A DNA stretch of 64,000 nt from an uncultured Paracoccaceae bacterium (GTDB lineage: Bacteria; Pseudomonadota; Alphaproteobacteria; Rhodobacterales; Rhodobacteraceae): assembly GCA_947498985.1 (NCBI GenBank), contig CANMMF010000008.1:124001-188000 (forward strand), given 5' to 3'. Shown here piece after piece: positions 1-9,244 of the stretch. The translations under genes were made by a program, and so were the position numbers. Under the pieces are notes generated by a model, which was given only the letters and a program-made list of their open reading frames with translations, did no database searches and had not been told where the DNA came from. Every line of letters starts with the position of its first letter. The first letter of the stretch is position 1.

Positions 1-232
1 ACAGCGCGATCAGCGCCAGCCCGCCAAAAAAGGCCTGTCGCTGCACGTAGTGAAACGGCGCCAGCCCGTTGCGCTCGGCCAGTGGCGGAGAGGCCGCAAG
101 CCCCAGCAGGATCCCGATCCCGAACAGCATCAGCACGCAGGACAAGGACCACTTGTCCACCGTCCGCCACCATTTGGGCAAAACAGGTTCGCCATCCTGC
201 ACGGGAACCGTGCCGTAGACCATCTCAGTCAT
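1..232 (-). CDS. ftsW: Cell division protein FtsW, N-terminal part only
   Basis: Lipid II polymerase of the SEDS family in the inner membrane, making septal peptidoglycan with FtsI. Only the first 77 or so codons are present; the gene runs off the left edge. The protein begins MTEMVYGTVPV. It has a short cytoplasmic stretch with a PKWWRTVDKW segment, a first membrane helix around residues 30-48, then a loop and the start of a second helix (FFGGLALIAL). The start is the ATG reading back from position 232; the next Met (MVYG) is three codons later. It continues the minus-strand dcw order after murD, but two unrelated genes lie between them. The assignment rests on N-terminal similarity from memory and on context. 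Confidence 0.85.
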   Translation of the reverse strand, partial: MTEMVYGTVPVQDGEPVLPKWWRTVDKWSLSCVLMLFGIGILLGLAASPPLAERNGLAPFHYVQRQAFFGGLALIAL

Positions 233-314
233 GAAATCACCGCCAGAACTGCCTCAACACGCCCGTTTTCCGGGTCTGTGGTACAGTCTAGCGCAATTTG
301 ACCCCGTCGGGCCA

Positions 315-355
315 GACAAAACGCAAACGGCCCGCCGCACGAATGGACGGGCCGT
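315..355 (-). terminator. Intrinsic terminator after the peroxiredoxin gene
   Basis: ACGGCCCG at 327-334 pairs perfectly with CGGGCCGT at 348-355, an 8-bp GC-rich stem with a 13-nt loop. On the minus strand it is followed by TTTGCGTTTTG. It starts 24 bp past the stop of the minus-strand gene ending at 379, so it would separate that gene from ftsW. Confidence 0.6.
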
Positions 356-378
356 GGCGGCAATACCGCTATGCCGGC

Positions 379-903
379 TCAGGCGGCATGTGTGCCGCGC
401 ACCGGATAGTCGTTCTCGCGAATAAAGGTCAGACCGCGCAGCAACGCCTCGAGATCGGGCCGCGCAAACGGCGCGTTGGAGATATCGACCAGCTGCAGCC
501 CGCCCCCCTCGTTGATGACAAAGAGCCCCGGCTCGGGAAACGGCCGGTCGGTCTCGTTCGCGGAACGCGGGTCCGAAATGTAAAGCCCCAGGGCTTTCAT
601 CTGCGCGATGTCCAGGCCGTAGCCCGTGGCAAGGCTTTGGCCCACTTCCTCCTGAAATGCCCTGGCTTTTTCCTCCGGATCCCCGGACACGGCGACCACG
701 TCCACACCCATTGCGTTGAACCTGGGCACAAGCGCCTCAAGCTGACCGAGATACTTCTTGCAGAGCGGGCAATGCAGTCCGCGATAGACCACAACCATCT
801 GCCAATCATGCCCGCCCTGCGGCGTGCCGAGCTCCAGCTCTCCGCCACCCAGTCGGGCCACTTTTTGCTTTGGGAAGGCGTCTTTCGGGGTTGGTTTGCT
901 CAC
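379..903 (-). CDS. Peroxiredoxin-like AhpC/TSA-family protein
   Basis: Predicted thiol-dependent peroxidase or thioredoxin-fold oxidoreductase of 174 residues, with no signal peptide, so probably cytoplasmic. The sequence VVVYRGLHCPLCKKYL around residues 38-53 holds a CxxC motif at the position of the peroxidatic Cys in the AhpC/TSA fold. It is followed by the typical LEALVPRFNAMGVDVVAVSGD strand-helix pattern, split here across the fold core. The start is GTG at 903, chosen because AAAGGA lies about 7 nt upstream; the nearby ATG at 908 is out of frame and stops at once. It sits between ftsW and the divergent BaiN-type gene, inside a cell-wall cluster where it has no obvious role. CxxC rather than a lone Cys could also mean a disulfide reductase. 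Confidence 0.8.
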   Translation of the reverse strand: MSKPTPKDAFPKQKVARLGGGELELGTPQGGHDWQMVVVYRGLHCPLCKKYLGQLEALVPRFNAMGVDVVAVSGDPEEKARAFQEEVGQSLATGYGLDIAQMKALGLYISDPRSANETDRPFPEPGLFVINEGGGLQLVDISNAPFARPDLEALLRGLTFIRENDYPVRGTHAA

Positions 904-1038
904 GTCATGATCCTTTGTTTTCCGATGAATTCCGAGGGCACCGCCGGGTCTGCCGGAAAGGCTCCTGCGCGACCAGCCACGGTGTCGTGAGCGCGCCCGC
1001 CCCTTGCGCAGGCCCTGTATCCGTGGTGCTTACGCGCC

Positions 1039-2220
1039 ATGCAGGTCAACACGCTCATCCTTGGCGCCGGTGCCGCCGGACTGATGGCCGCCGCGCATGC
1101 GGGGCGAGACGTTCTTGTCATCGATCACGCCAGGGCGCCGGGGGAAAAGATCCGGATCTCTGGCGGCGGGCGCTGCAACTTCACCAATATGTATTGTGAT
1201 TTCAACAGCTTCCTGGGCGAGAATCCGCATTTTCACAAATCCGCCCTGTCGCGCTACACGCAGTGGGATTTCATCGATCTGGTCAAGAGACACGGGATCG
1301 CCTGGCACGAAAAAACGCTTGGGCAGCTCTTCTGCGACGGCAAATCCACGCAGATCATCGAAATGCTGCGCTCCGAGATGCAAAAGGCCGGCGCGACGCT
1401 CTGGCTGCGCACCCAGATCCGCGAGATCAGTCGTGCCGACGCGCGCTTTCACGTCACGCTGGAGCGGGAGGGGCGCCGGGTCGTGGTCTCCGCGCGCAGC
1501 CTCGTGCTCGCCACCGGGGGCAAATCGATCCCGAAGATGGGCGCCACCGGCGCGGCCTATGACATCGCCCGGCAATTCGGTCTTGCCGTGACCGACACGC
1601 GCCCCGCACTTGTGCCTTTTACCTTTGAGAAAGGACGCTTCAGCGATCTCTCAGGTCTCTCCTGTAACACACGCATTTCAAATGACAAAACCGCCTTCGA
1701 GGAGTCGCTTCTCTTCACCCATCGCGGCCTCTCCGGCCCGGCGATCCTGCAAATCTCCTCCTATTGGCAGGAGGGCGAAAGCGTCCGCGTGAACCTCCTG
1801 CCCCAGCTTGAGCTTGAGTCCCATCTGCGGCGGGCAAGACAGCATCATGGCCGCCGGGCACTCAAGACCGAGCTCGGTCATCTCCTGCCCGACCGGCTGG
1901 TGAGCTTCATCGCACAAGATGTTGATCTCAAAGGCAACCTTGCCGATCTTCCGGACCAGCGTATCGCGGGTGTCGCAACCGCGCTGCAGGACTGGCAGGT
2001 CAAACCCACCGGCACCGAAGGCTACCGCACCGCCGAGGTAACACTGGGCGGGATTTCCACATCAGGTCTCAGCTCCAAAAGCCTGGAAGCAAACGATATA
2101 CCGGGTCTCTATGTCATCGGAGAAGCGGTCGATGTGACCGGGTGGCTGGGCGGGTACAATTTCCAGTGGGCCTGGTCCTCCGCCGTGGCGGCCGGACAGC
2201 ATATCGCCGCGCGCAAATAA
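1039..2220 (+). CDS. BaiN/HI0933-family NAD(P)/FAD-dependent oxidoreductase
   Basis: Flavoprotein of the HI0933/YhiN/BaiN family, 393 residues, cytoplasmic; the physiological substrate is unknown for most members. Residues 6-20 (LILGAGAAGLMAAAH) form the FAD-binding GxGxxG Rossmann motif. SGGGRCNFTN near residue 42 is the family signature. A second conserved stretch, LVLATGGKSIPKMG, sits near residue 156, and the C-terminal VIGEAVDVTGWLGGYNFQWA completes the FAD site. It is the only plus-strand gene inside the left-hand dcw block, divergent from the peroxiredoxin gene and convergent with murD 50 bp away. It therefore needs its own promoter in 904-1038. Confidence 0.88.
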   Translation: MQVNTLILGAGAAGLMAAAHAGRDVLVIDHARAPGEKIRISGGGRCNFTNMYCDFNSFLGENPHFHKSALSRYTQWDFIDLVKRHGIAWHEKTLGQLFCDGKSTQIIEMLRSEMQKAGATLWLRTQIREISRADARFHVTLEREGRRVVVSARSLVLATGGKSIPKMGATGAAYDIARQFGLAVTDTRPALVPFTFEKGRFSDLSGLSCNTRISNDKTAFEESLLFTHRGLSGPAILQISSYWQEGESVRVNLLPQLELESHLRRARQHHGRRALKTELGHLLPDRLVSFIAQDVDLKGNLADLPDQRIAGVATALQDWQVKPTGTEGYRTAEVTLGGISTSGLSSKSLEANDIPGLYVIGEAVDVTGWLGGYNFQWAWSSAVAAGQHIAARK

Positions 2221-2269
2221 GCGGAATTCGCGGTGCCGCGGGCCTGCCAGCGGCAGTGCGCGGGCAGCG

Positions 2270-3682
2270 TCAACCGCCCTGCAGCCCAAGCGCCTTTTGC
2301 ACCTGCGCCACAAAATCCTCTCCGCGGCGTTCGAAATTGTCGTATTGGTCAAAGCTCGCCGCCGCGGGCGCCAGCAGCACCACATCACCTGGCTGCGCCT
2401 CTGCCGCCGCCTGTGTCACCGCGCGCGCCATGTCCGTGCAGATCTCTGCCTCAACCCCTTGCAATTGCAGCGCAAACGCGTCGGCTTCGCGCCCGATCAC
2501 ATAGGCCTTGACGACATGCGGCAAGGCCGGTGCCAGCGCCCCGAGCCCGCCTTCCTTCATCAACCCGCCGCAGACCCAGCGCACCGAGCGGAACGCCTCG
2601 AGCGCCTTCAGCGCCGAATCCACGTTGGTCGCCTTGGAATCGTTCACGAACGCGACCCCGTTCACATCCGCTACAAGCTGGCTGCGATGCGGCAGCCCGG
2701 CAAAACTCCGCAAGCCCGCCTCGATCTCGCGCGGACCCAGCCCCAGCGCCCGGCACGCCGCATAGGCCGCGCAGGCGTTCTGGTGGTTATGCGCGCCGGG
2801 CAGTCCCTTGATCTCCCGCAGGTCGATGGAGGCAACCTGCCGCCCCTTGCGCCATTCGGACAGAAACCCTTTGCGGGCAAAGACATACCAGCCCGGCCCG
2901 GCCAGTTTCTGACCCGACGAGACGCGGATCACCCGGTCATCCCCCGGTGCCTCGGAGAGTTGCCCTGCCAGATACCGGCCCTCGACCTCGTCCACGCCGA
3001 TGATCGCGCGATCCGGCCCGCCTTCGGCAAAAAGCCGGCGCTTGGCCGCGAAATACCCCCCGAACCCCGCATGCCGGTCCAGATGATCCGGGGTCAGGTT
3101 GGTAAAGACCGCGATATCCGGCGTCAGCGCGCGCGCCAGTTCGGTCTGGTAGCTGGAAAGCTCCAGCACCACGATGCCGCCATCCCCGGGCGGGTCGATA
3201 TCCAGCACGCCGCGCCCGATATTGCCCGCAAGCTGACAGCTGCGGCCCGCATGTCGCAGCACATGATCAATGAGCGCGGAGGTGGTGGATTTCCCGTTCG
3301 AGCCGGTAACCGCAATCACCCGCGGCGCGCGGTCAAACCGGTCCCAATCGCGCCCGGCAAGCGAGCGAAAGAAGAGCCCGATATCGTTGTCGACAGGCAC
3401 ACCCGCCTGCAAGGCGGCGGCGATGACCGGGTTTGGCTGGGGGTAGAGATGCGCAATGCCCGGGCTGGTGACGAGGCAGGCGATGTCGGAAAACGCCTCG
3501 GCCCGCTGTAACGCGCGCGCCTCGAAACCCTCGGCCCCGGCCCTGTCGCGCGCCGCCGGGTTGTCGTCCCAGACAACAACCTCCGCGCCACCGGCGCGCA
3601 GCGCGCGCGCCGCCGAGAGGCCCGACCGGCCCAGACCCAGCACCGCCACCCGCGCACCTTCAAAACCCTGAACCGGGATCAT
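2270..3682 (-). CDS. murD: UDP-N-acetylmuramoyl-L-alanine--D-glutamate ligase
   Basis: Cytoplasmic Mur ligase that adds D-glutamate to UDP-MurNAc-L-Ala. The protein has 470 residues, normal for the family. The N-terminal Rossmann domain shows [17 protein letters not shown]; the ATP P-loop is [17 protein letters not shown] near residue 118. The central domain has [13 protein letters not shown], and the C-terminal domain has [16 protein letters not shown], a MurD hallmark. The start is the ATG at 3682 ([12 protein letters not shown]); upstream GTG and ATG codons give a non-conserved extension. It is separated from mraY by the FrhB-like gene and from ftsW by two unrelated genes, a departure from the usual mraY-murD-ftsW order. 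Confidence 0.95.
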   Translation of the reverse strand: MIPVQGFEGARVAVLGLGRSGLSAARALRAGGAEVVVWDDNPAARDRAGAEGFEARALQRAEAFSDIACLVTSPGIAHLYPQPNPVIAAALQAGVPVDNDIGLFFRSLAGRDWDRFDRAPRVIAVTGSNGKSTTSALIDHVLRHAGRSCQLAGNIGRGVLDIDPPGDGGIVVLELSSYQTELARALTPDIAVFTNLTPDHLDRHAGFGGYFAAKRRLFAEGGPDRAIIGVDEVEGRYLAGQLSEAPGDDRVIRVSSGQKLAGPGWYVFARKGFLSEWRKGRQVASIDLREIKGLPGAHNHQNACAAYAACRALGLGPREIEAGLRSFAGLPHRSQLVADVNGVAFVNDSKATNVDSALKALEAFRSVRWVCGGLMKEGGLGALAPALPHVVKAYVIGREADAFALQLQGVEAEICTDMARAVTQAAAEAQPGDVVLLAPAAASFDQYDNFERRGEDFVAQVQKALGLQGG

Positions 3683-3748
3683 CACCGCTGCCCCTCTGAC
3701 TGCGCCCAAGGGCTAGCGCAAAGACGCTCAGGGCGAAAGCCCCCTCGG

Positions 3749-4978
3749 TCAGCGGTCGCGCCGCTCACCCGGCTGCGGTGTCAGCCCGTAGCGCGCCGCC
3801 AGGGTCCAGACATGCCGGGGCACCATGTTCTTGAGCCGCGCGGGATAGGCGCGCCGCAGATGCAGCACTGTCTCGATGGCCTTCATCTCGACACGTGCCC
3901 GGGCAAATTCCAGCCCCCGCGGCCCGGTGCGCGGCTGCAGCCACGCCACGATGGGCCGCACCCAGCCCGGCATACGCCTGAGCGGCAGCCCGCCCGCCGC
4001 GCGCTCCACATTGGTCGCAAATCCGCGCACCGCCGCGTCCCGCCTGCCCTTGTCGGTCAGAGCCGACGTCACCACCTGCGCGCCCAGCCGCTCAAGCACA
4101 CGCGCCCCGCGCGCGTTGCGTACGATCAGCCATTGCTCTCCATCGCCCGCCATATAGCCGACGGTGATATCGGCCAGACGGTTGGTGTAGTCGACGCAGG
4201 TCTTGCAGGTCATCGGAAAGAAATCGGCGGGCAGATCGCTGAGCGGCAGGTTGAGAAACGGAATGAAGCGCGGCTTGCGGCCATCGTCGAACCGCAGCTC
4301 GACCCGGTAATCGGCGCGAAATTCCAGATAGCAGATCGTGTCGGGTCGCGCATCGAGCCGCTGCAGGAACGCGTGGAAATTCGCCGTCGTGGTGTTGTCC
4401 GAACAGGGCGTGCCGATCACGGTGATCTCGTCAAAGCCGAGCTCCGCCTCAAGCGCGCGCAGCGCGTAGACCTGACAGGGCACGCCGATCACCGCGATGC
4501 GCCGGTGGCCCTGCGCCCTGGCGGGCTCCAGCAACCCCAGAAGCGGGCCGAACCCCATGCGCATGCCACGACAGCGCGCCATCGCCGCCGCATCTGTCAC
4601 CAGCACCGGCATCGGCTTCCAGCGGTCCTGCGGATCCGGCGCCGTGGCCAGAACCGCGTCCACCGCCCCCGCCCGCAAGAGTGCGGCGGCAAGCGCCGTG
4701 GTCAGCCCGGTCCATTGCGCGCCCTCTGCCGCAGGCTCCAGCCGCGCGCGGTGCATGGACCGGGTGACCCCGAAAAACGCCTCGTCGCCCGCCCCCGCGA
4801 CGCGCCCGTGCACCCGCGTTTCCAGAGCCTCGTAATCCGGCGCAATGAACTGACAGGCGCGCCCGCAGGCCTTGCCGTCGCCGATCCGGCTGATCCCGCA
4901 ATCGGTGCAGAGCCCGGGCCGCGCGGCACCGCCGATCGCAGGCACATGCAGCCCCTCTCTTCCCCCGTCCGCCATCAT
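3749..4978 (-). CDS. Coenzyme F420 hydrogenase/dehydrogenase beta-subunit (FrhB) family Fe-S flavoprotein
   Basis: Member of the FrhB_FdhB family, about 409 residues: an N-terminal domain followed by the C-terminal flavin and Fe-S domain. Cysteines likely to ligand clusters are in GLCTDCGISRIGDGKACGRAC near the N-terminus, in VIGVPCQVYALRAL and VIGTPCSDN, and in PMTCKTCVDYTNRLADITVG. The same family includes BciB, the divinyl (proto)chlorophyllide 8-vinyl reductase, and F420-dependent reductases; nothing in this window shows photosynthesis genes, so no substrate is assigned. ATG 4978 is preferred because GGAGCGGGG lies upstream; ATG 4996 and 4975 are alternatives. It is inserted between mraY and murD. 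Confidence 0.78.
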   Translation of the reverse strand: MMADGGREGLHVPAIGGAARPGLCTDCGISRIGDGKACGRACQFIAPDYEALETRVHGRVAGAGDEAFFGVTRSMHRARLEPAAEGAQWTGLTTALAAALLRAGAVDAVLATAPDPQDRWKPMPVLVTDAAAMARCRGMRMGFGPLLGLLEPARAQGHRRIAVIGVPCQVYALRALEAELGFDEITVIGTPCSDNTTTANFHAFLQRLDARPDTICYLEFRADYRVELRFDDGRKPRFIPFLNLPLSDLPADFFPMTCKTCVDYTNRLADITVGYMAGDGEQWLIVRNARGARVLERLGAQVVTSALTDKGRRDAAVRGFATNVERAAGGLPLRRMPGWVRPIVAWLQPRTGPRGLEFARARVEMKAIETVLHLRRAYPARLKNMVPRHVWTLAARYGLTPQPGERRDR

Positions 4979-5039
4979 GTCGCCCCGCTCCGCCATCTCT
5001 CGGCAAGCCTACAAAACCCCGCCGCCGGAGACGAGCCCG

Positions 5040-5072
5040 CTCTTCTTCGGTTCGGAAATACTTTCGGGAGAG
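5040..5072 (+). repeat. Dispersed Rhodobacterales intergenic repeat, copy 1 (degenerate)
   Basis: Contains CTCTTCTTCGGTTCGGAAAT followed by ACTTTCGGGAG, related to the better copy at 52710-52758. It lies in the 190-bp gap between mraY and the FrhB-like gene. The G-rich hairpin half seen in other copies is not preserved here. Confidence 0.45.
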
Positions 5073-5168
5073 CGCGAGAGGGCAGACAGGCCTCTCGCAT
5101 CCGAGGACGTCGCCGCAGGCGTAAGGACGAGACAAACCGGCGCGCCGCAGGCGCCCAGTTCAACAAGA

Positions 5169-6251
5169 TCAGCGCACCTTCAGCGTCGCCAGACCGATGA
5201 TCGCGAGGATCAGGGAAATGATCCAGAACCGGATCACGATGGTCGGCTCCGCCCAGCCTTTCTTTTCGTAATGGTGGTGGATCGGCGCCATCAGGAACAC
5301 GCGTTTGCCGGTGCGCTTGAAGTAGAGCACCTGGATGATCACCGACAGCGCCTCGACCACAAAAAGCCCGCCGACAATGCCCAGCACCAGCTCGTGCTTG
5401 GTGGCCACCGCAATGGCCCCCAGGGCGCCGCCCAGCGCCAGTGATCCGGTGTCGCCCATGAAGACCGCCGCAGGCGGCGCGTTGTACCACAGGAATCCCA
5501 GGCCTCCGCCCACCACCCCGGCGGCAAAGATCAGGATCTCGCCGGTGCCCGGCACATAATGCACGTCGAGATATTCGGTGAAATCGACCCGCCCCACCGC
5601 ATAGGCGATGACCCCCAGCGTCGAGGTGGCGATCATCACCGGCATGATCGCCAGCCCGTCGAGCCCGTCGGTGAGGTTCACCGCATTGGCCGCGCCGACG
5701 ATCACGATCATCGCAAACGGGATGAAGAGAAAGCTCAGGTTCAGCAGCGTGTCCTTGAAGATCGGAAAGGCCAGCTTGTAGGACAGCGCGTCGGGGTGAT
5801 AGGCCGCGGCCCACCACGAGGCCATGCCCGCGATGATAAATCCCAGCAACAGGCGCACCTTGCCGGACACGCCTGCGGTGTTCTGCTTTTTCACCTTGGC
5901 GTAGTCATCGGCAAATCCGATGGCCGCATAGGCCATGGTGACAAAGAGCACCATCCAGACAAACGGATTGTCGAGCCGCGCCCAAAGCAATGTCGAGGTC
6001 AGCACTGCGCCGATGATCAGCAGCCCGCCCATGGTGGGCGTGCCGGCCTTCACGAAATGCCCCTCGGGGCCGTCATTGCGAATGGGCTGGCCCTTGCCCT
6101 GGCGCTTGCGCAGCACGTTGATCAGCGGTTTGCCGAAGAGAAATCCGAAGACCAGCGCGGTCATGAACGCGCCGCCTGCGCGGAACGTGATGTAGCGAAA
6201 GAGGTTGAAGACATCCCCGCCATCGCTGAGTTCGGTCAGCCAAAACAGCAT
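5169..6251 (-). CDS. mraY: Phospho-N-acetylmuramoyl-pentapeptide-transferase
   Basis: Inner-membrane enzyme that transfers phospho-MurNAc-pentapeptide to undecaprenyl phosphate, giving lipid I. 360 residues with about ten membrane helices, the usual size. Signature motifs are visible: the catalytic [10 protein letters not shown] near residue 114, [13 protein letters not shown] near residue 190, and the cytoplasmic loop HHHYEKKGW near residue 325. [20 protein letters not shown] near residue 55 is the conserved first loop. The ATG directly follows the TAG stop of murF with no spacer, so the two are probably translationally coupled. Confidence 0.96.
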   Translation of the reverse strand: MLFWLTELSDGGDVFNLFRYITFRAGGAFMTALVFGFLFGKPLINVLRKRQGKGQPIRNDGPEGHFVKAGTPTMGGLLIIGAVLTSTLLWARLDNPFVWMVLFVTMAYAAIGFADDYAKVKKQNTAGVSGKVRLLLGFIIAGMASWWAAAYHPDALSYKLAFPIFKDTLLNLSFLFIPFAMIVIVGAANAVNLTDGLDGLAIMPVMIATSTLGVIAYAVGRVDFTEYLDVHYVPGTGEILIFAAGVVGGGLGFLWYNAPPAAVFMGDTGSLALGGALGAIAVATKHELVLGIVGGLFVVEALSVIIQVLYFKRTGKRVFLMAPIHHHYEKKGWAEPTIVIRFWIISLILAIIGLATLKVR

Positions 6252-7697
6252 CTACCGGTCCCCTTGCCCGTCACCGCCCGCGGGGGCTTGGCCCATTTTG
6301 CGGATCGCGTCAACCACAGCTGCCAGCCCCATCGAGAGCGAGCCCTTGGCCAGAACTACGTCTCCGGCATCGAGATCGCGCATCACGCCTTCGGCCATCT
6401 CGGCGGAGGTTTCCGTCCAGCGGCCCTGTTTTTCGCCCGGCAGCGCCTCCCAGAGATGCCGCATCAGCGGGCCCACGCAATGCACCTTGTCGATACGCGC
6501 CATCGCGGGCAGACCGGCCACCGCGGCGTGCAGCGCCGCCTCGGTGCGACCGAGCTCTTTCATGTCGCCCAGATAGGCGATGCGCCGCCCCTTGGAGACG
6601 CGCCCGATATCGTGTTTCGGCTCGGCCCCCGCCAGCACTTCCAGGGCCGCGGCAAGCGAAGCGGGGTTGGCGTTGTAGGCGTCGTCGATCAGCTCGACGG
6701 TCATGTCGGTCTCCACCGCGTCGAGCGTGATCACCTCGCGCGCGCCGCGCCCCGCGCCGGGGGACCAGCTGCCCAGAGCGGTCACCGACAAGGCGAGATC
6801 GAGCTCCAGCGCCTCCGACACCGCCAGCACGCCCATTGCGTTTTGCGCGTAATGCCGCCCCGGCACCGCGATCTTGTAAAGCACCGGCGCGCCGTCGATC
6901 CGGCCTTTGGCCACGGTCCTGGCATCCCCCACGGTCACCGCGTCCAACCGGAACGCATTGTGCTCGGCGGTGCCGAAGCAGAGCACGCGGTCCGCATGGG
7001 CCGCGGCGGTTGCGGTCAGGATCTCCGACACCGCCAGATCGCCGTTGCAGATCGCCACGCCGCCGGGATCCAGCCCTTCGAAGATCGACGCTTTTTCCCG
7101 CGCGATCCCCTCGAGCGATTCAAACGCGGCCAGATGCGCCGGGGCCACGATTGTGACCATCGCCACATGCGGCCGCGCGAGCCGCGCCAGCGGCGCGATC
7201 TCTCCGGGGTGGTTCATGCCGATCTCGATCACCGCAAACTCGGCATCCTGCGGCAGCCGTGCCAGCGTCAGCGGCACCCCCCAGTGATTGTTATAGCTTT
7301 TCTCGGCGGCATGGGTGAAGCCATGCGCGTTCAGCACCGTGCGCAGCATCTCCTTGGTGGAGGTCTTGCCGACGGAGCCTGTGACCGCCACGACGCGGCC
7401 CTGAAACCGCGCCCGCGCCGCGCGGCCCAGCGCCTCGAGCCCGGTCTGCACGTCGCCGACGACCAGCAGCGGCGCGTCGTCGGGCACATCTTCGGGGATC
7501 CGGGACACCAGCGCCGCGGCGGCGCCTTTCTGCAAGGCCTGCGCCACAAAGTCATGACCGTCCCGCGCCGCTTTGAGTGCCACAAAGAGATCGCCATGCC
7601 GCAGGCTGCGCGTGTCGATGGAGACACCCTGCGCCTGCCAGTGACCGCGCGCCTCGCCGCCGGTGGCTCGGGCGGCATCTTCCGCGCGCCAGAGCAT
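6252..7697 (-). CDS. murF: UDP-N-acetylmuramoyl-tripeptide--D-alanyl-D-alanine ligase
   Basis: Last cytoplasmic Mur ligase; adds D-Ala-D-Ala to UDP-MurNAc-tripeptide. 481 residues. The N-terminal domain contains GVSIDTRSLRHGDLFVAL, the MurE/F N-domain motif. The ATP P-loop is VVAVTGSVGKTSTKEML near residue 105; NNHWGVPLTLARL and VIEIGMNHPGEI are typical of MurF, and the C-terminal domain has DDAYNANPASLAAAL. Its start codon abuts the murE TAG stop and its own stop abuts the mraY ATG, a tight operon arrangement. Confidence 0.95.
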   Translation of the reverse strand: MLWRAEDAARATGGEARGHWQAQGVSIDTRSLRHGDLFVALKAARDGHDFVAQALQKGAAAALVSRIPEDVPDDAPLLVVGDVQTGLEALGRAARARFQGRVVAVTGSVGKTSTKEMLRTVLNAHGFTHAAEKSYNNHWGVPLTLARLPQDAEFAVIEIGMNHPGEIAPLARLARPHVAMVTIVAPAHLAAFESLEGIAREKASIFEGLDPGGVAICNGDLAVSEILTATAAAHADRVLCFGTAEHNAFRLDAVTVGDARTVAKGRIDGAPVLYKIAVPGRHYAQNAMGVLAVSEALELDLALSVTALGSWSPGAGRGAREVITLDAVETDMTVELIDDAYNANPASLAAALEVLAGAEPKHDIGRVSKGRRIAYLGDMKELGRTEAALHAAVAGLPAMARIDKVHCVGPLMRHLWEALPGEKQGRWTETSAEMAEGVMRDLDAGDVVLAKGSLSMGLAAVVDAIRKMGQAPAGGDGQGDR

Positions 7698-9179
7698 CTA
7701 GACGCCCCGCCCGTCGAGCGCGGCCACCGCCACGCTGGCCTGCTCGGCATCGTCAAACGGATAGGTCGTTTCACCCACCACCTGCCCGCTTTCATGGCCC
7801 TTGCCGCAGATCAGCAGCGCATCACCTGGGCCCAGCGCATCGACGCCGCGCAGGATTGCCTCGGCGCGGTCGCCCACCTCGGCGGCCCCCGGTGCGCCTT
7901 CCATCACCGCGGCGCGGATCTCGGCGGGATCTTCGGAGCGCGGGTTGTCATCGGTCACAATCACCATATCCGCATGCGCAGCTGCGGCCTGCCCCATCAG
8001 CGGCCGCTTGCCCGCATCGCGGTCGCCGCCCGCGCCGACAATCGCGATGAGCCGGCCCATCACATGCGGGCGCAACGCCTGAATGGCGGTCGCCACCGCA
8101 TCCGGCGTATGCGCGTAATCGACAAAGACCGCCGCGCCGCTGTCGCGCGCCGCGGCGAGCTGCATGCGCCCGCGCACCGTGGTCAACATCGGCAGCATGT
8201 CAAAGACATCGTCAGGCGCGCCGCCGCAGGCGATCACCAGCCCCGCCGCCATCAGCACGTTTTCGGCCTGAAAGCCGCCGATCAGGTTCAGCCGCTCCTG
8301 GCGGACCTTGCCATGCCAGCTGAGCCGCAGATCCTGCCCGGTGGCATCGAAGCGCTGCGCCTCGAGGCAAAGATCGGCGGCATCGCGCCCCACGGTGATC
8401 ACGTCCTGCCCGCGCGCCTTGGCAATCGCCAGCATGTCGACCCCGCGCGCGTCGTCGATATTGATCACCGCCACGCCATCCTCGGACAACACACGCGCAA
8501 ACAGCCCGGCCTTGGCGGCAAAGTAATCGTCGAAACTGGCGTGGTAATCGAGATGGTCCTGGCTGAAATTGGTGAACGCCGCCGCCTCGAGCTGCACCCC
8601 GTCGAGGCGGCGCTGCTCGAGCCCGTGGCTCGACGCCTCCATCGCGGCGTGGCTGACGCCCGCCTCTGCGGCACCGGCCAGCGCGCGGTGCAGGGTGATC
8701 GGCTCCGGCGTGGTGTGCATCAGCGGCGTCTGCCAGTCGCCCTCGACGCCGGTGGTGCCCAGGTTGATGGCGCGCAGACCCAGCTCCTGCCAGATCTGCC
8801 GCGTGAAGGTGGCCACAGAGGTCTTTCCGTTGGTGCCGGTCACCGCCACGATGGTCTCGGGCTGCGCGCCGAACCAGAGCGCCGCGGAAAAGGCCAGCGT
8901 CTGGCGCGGATCTGCGGCGATGATCAGCGCCGCGTCCGAAGCATCGAGCGCGGCCTGCGCGATGCGCGCGCCTGTCGCATCGGTCAGCACCGCCGAGGCG
9001 CCCATCTGCAGCGCGTATTGGATGAAGCTTGCGCCATGCACGCGGGTGCCGGGGAGCGCGGCAAAGAGATTGCCCGGCTCCACCGCGCGGCTGTCCACCG
9101 CCAGCCCGGTGATCGCCACATCACGCCCCGCCCGCGCGGTCAGCCCCAGTTGTGAAAGGCTTTTGGCTGTCCCGCCCAT
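7698..9179 (-). CDS. murE: UDP-N-acetylmuramoyl-L-alanyl-D-glutamate--2,6-diaminopimelate ligase
   Basis: Cytoplasmic Mur ligase that adds the third residue of the stem peptide. 493 residues. The N-domain shows ITGLAVDSRAVEPGNLFAAL; the ATP P-loop is VAVTGTNGKTSVATFTRQI near residue 112. TTPEPITLHRAL and MEASSHGLEQ follow in the central domain. VTDDNPRSEDP in the C-terminal domain is the DNPR motif that marks meso-diaminopimelate specificity rather than lysine. It lies 65 bp downstream of ftsI, with no clear terminator between. Confidence 0.95.
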   Translation of the reverse strand: MGGTAKSLSQLGLTARAGRDVAITGLAVDSRAVEPGNLFAALPGTRVHGASFIQYALQMGASAVLTDATGARIAQAALDASDAALIIAADPRQTLAFSAALWFGAQPETIVAVTGTNGKTSVATFTRQIWQELGLRAINLGTTGVEGDWQTPLMHTTPEPITLHRALAGAAEAGVSHAAMEASSHGLEQRRLDGVQLEAAAFTNFSQDHLDYHASFDDYFAAKAGLFARVLSEDGVAVINIDDARGVDMLAIAKARGQDVITVGRDAADLCLEAQRFDATGQDLRLSWHGKVRQERLNLIGGFQAENVLMAAGLVIACGGAPDDVFDMLPMLTTVRGRMQLAAARDSGAAVFVDYAHTPDAVATAIQALRPHVMGRLIAIVGAGGDRDAGKRPLMGQAAAAHADMVIVTDDNPRSEDPAEIRAAVMEGAPGAAEVGDRAEAILRGVDALGPGDALLICGKGHESGQVVGETTYPFDDAEQASVAVAALDGRGV

Positions 9180-9244
9180 GCCTGCCCCCTTGCTTTGGTC
9201 TTTAAGTCAAATACGCAAAACCAAGGACCTCTGCCAGATGCGAG

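Noticed and set aside
5559-9155. Plus-strand open frame of almost 1200 codons opposite mraY, murF and murE
   Set aside because: It is antisense to three intact, highly conserved genes; its composition (His, Arg, Gly, Gln-rich) is that of a high-GC antisense frame and it has no recognisable domain.
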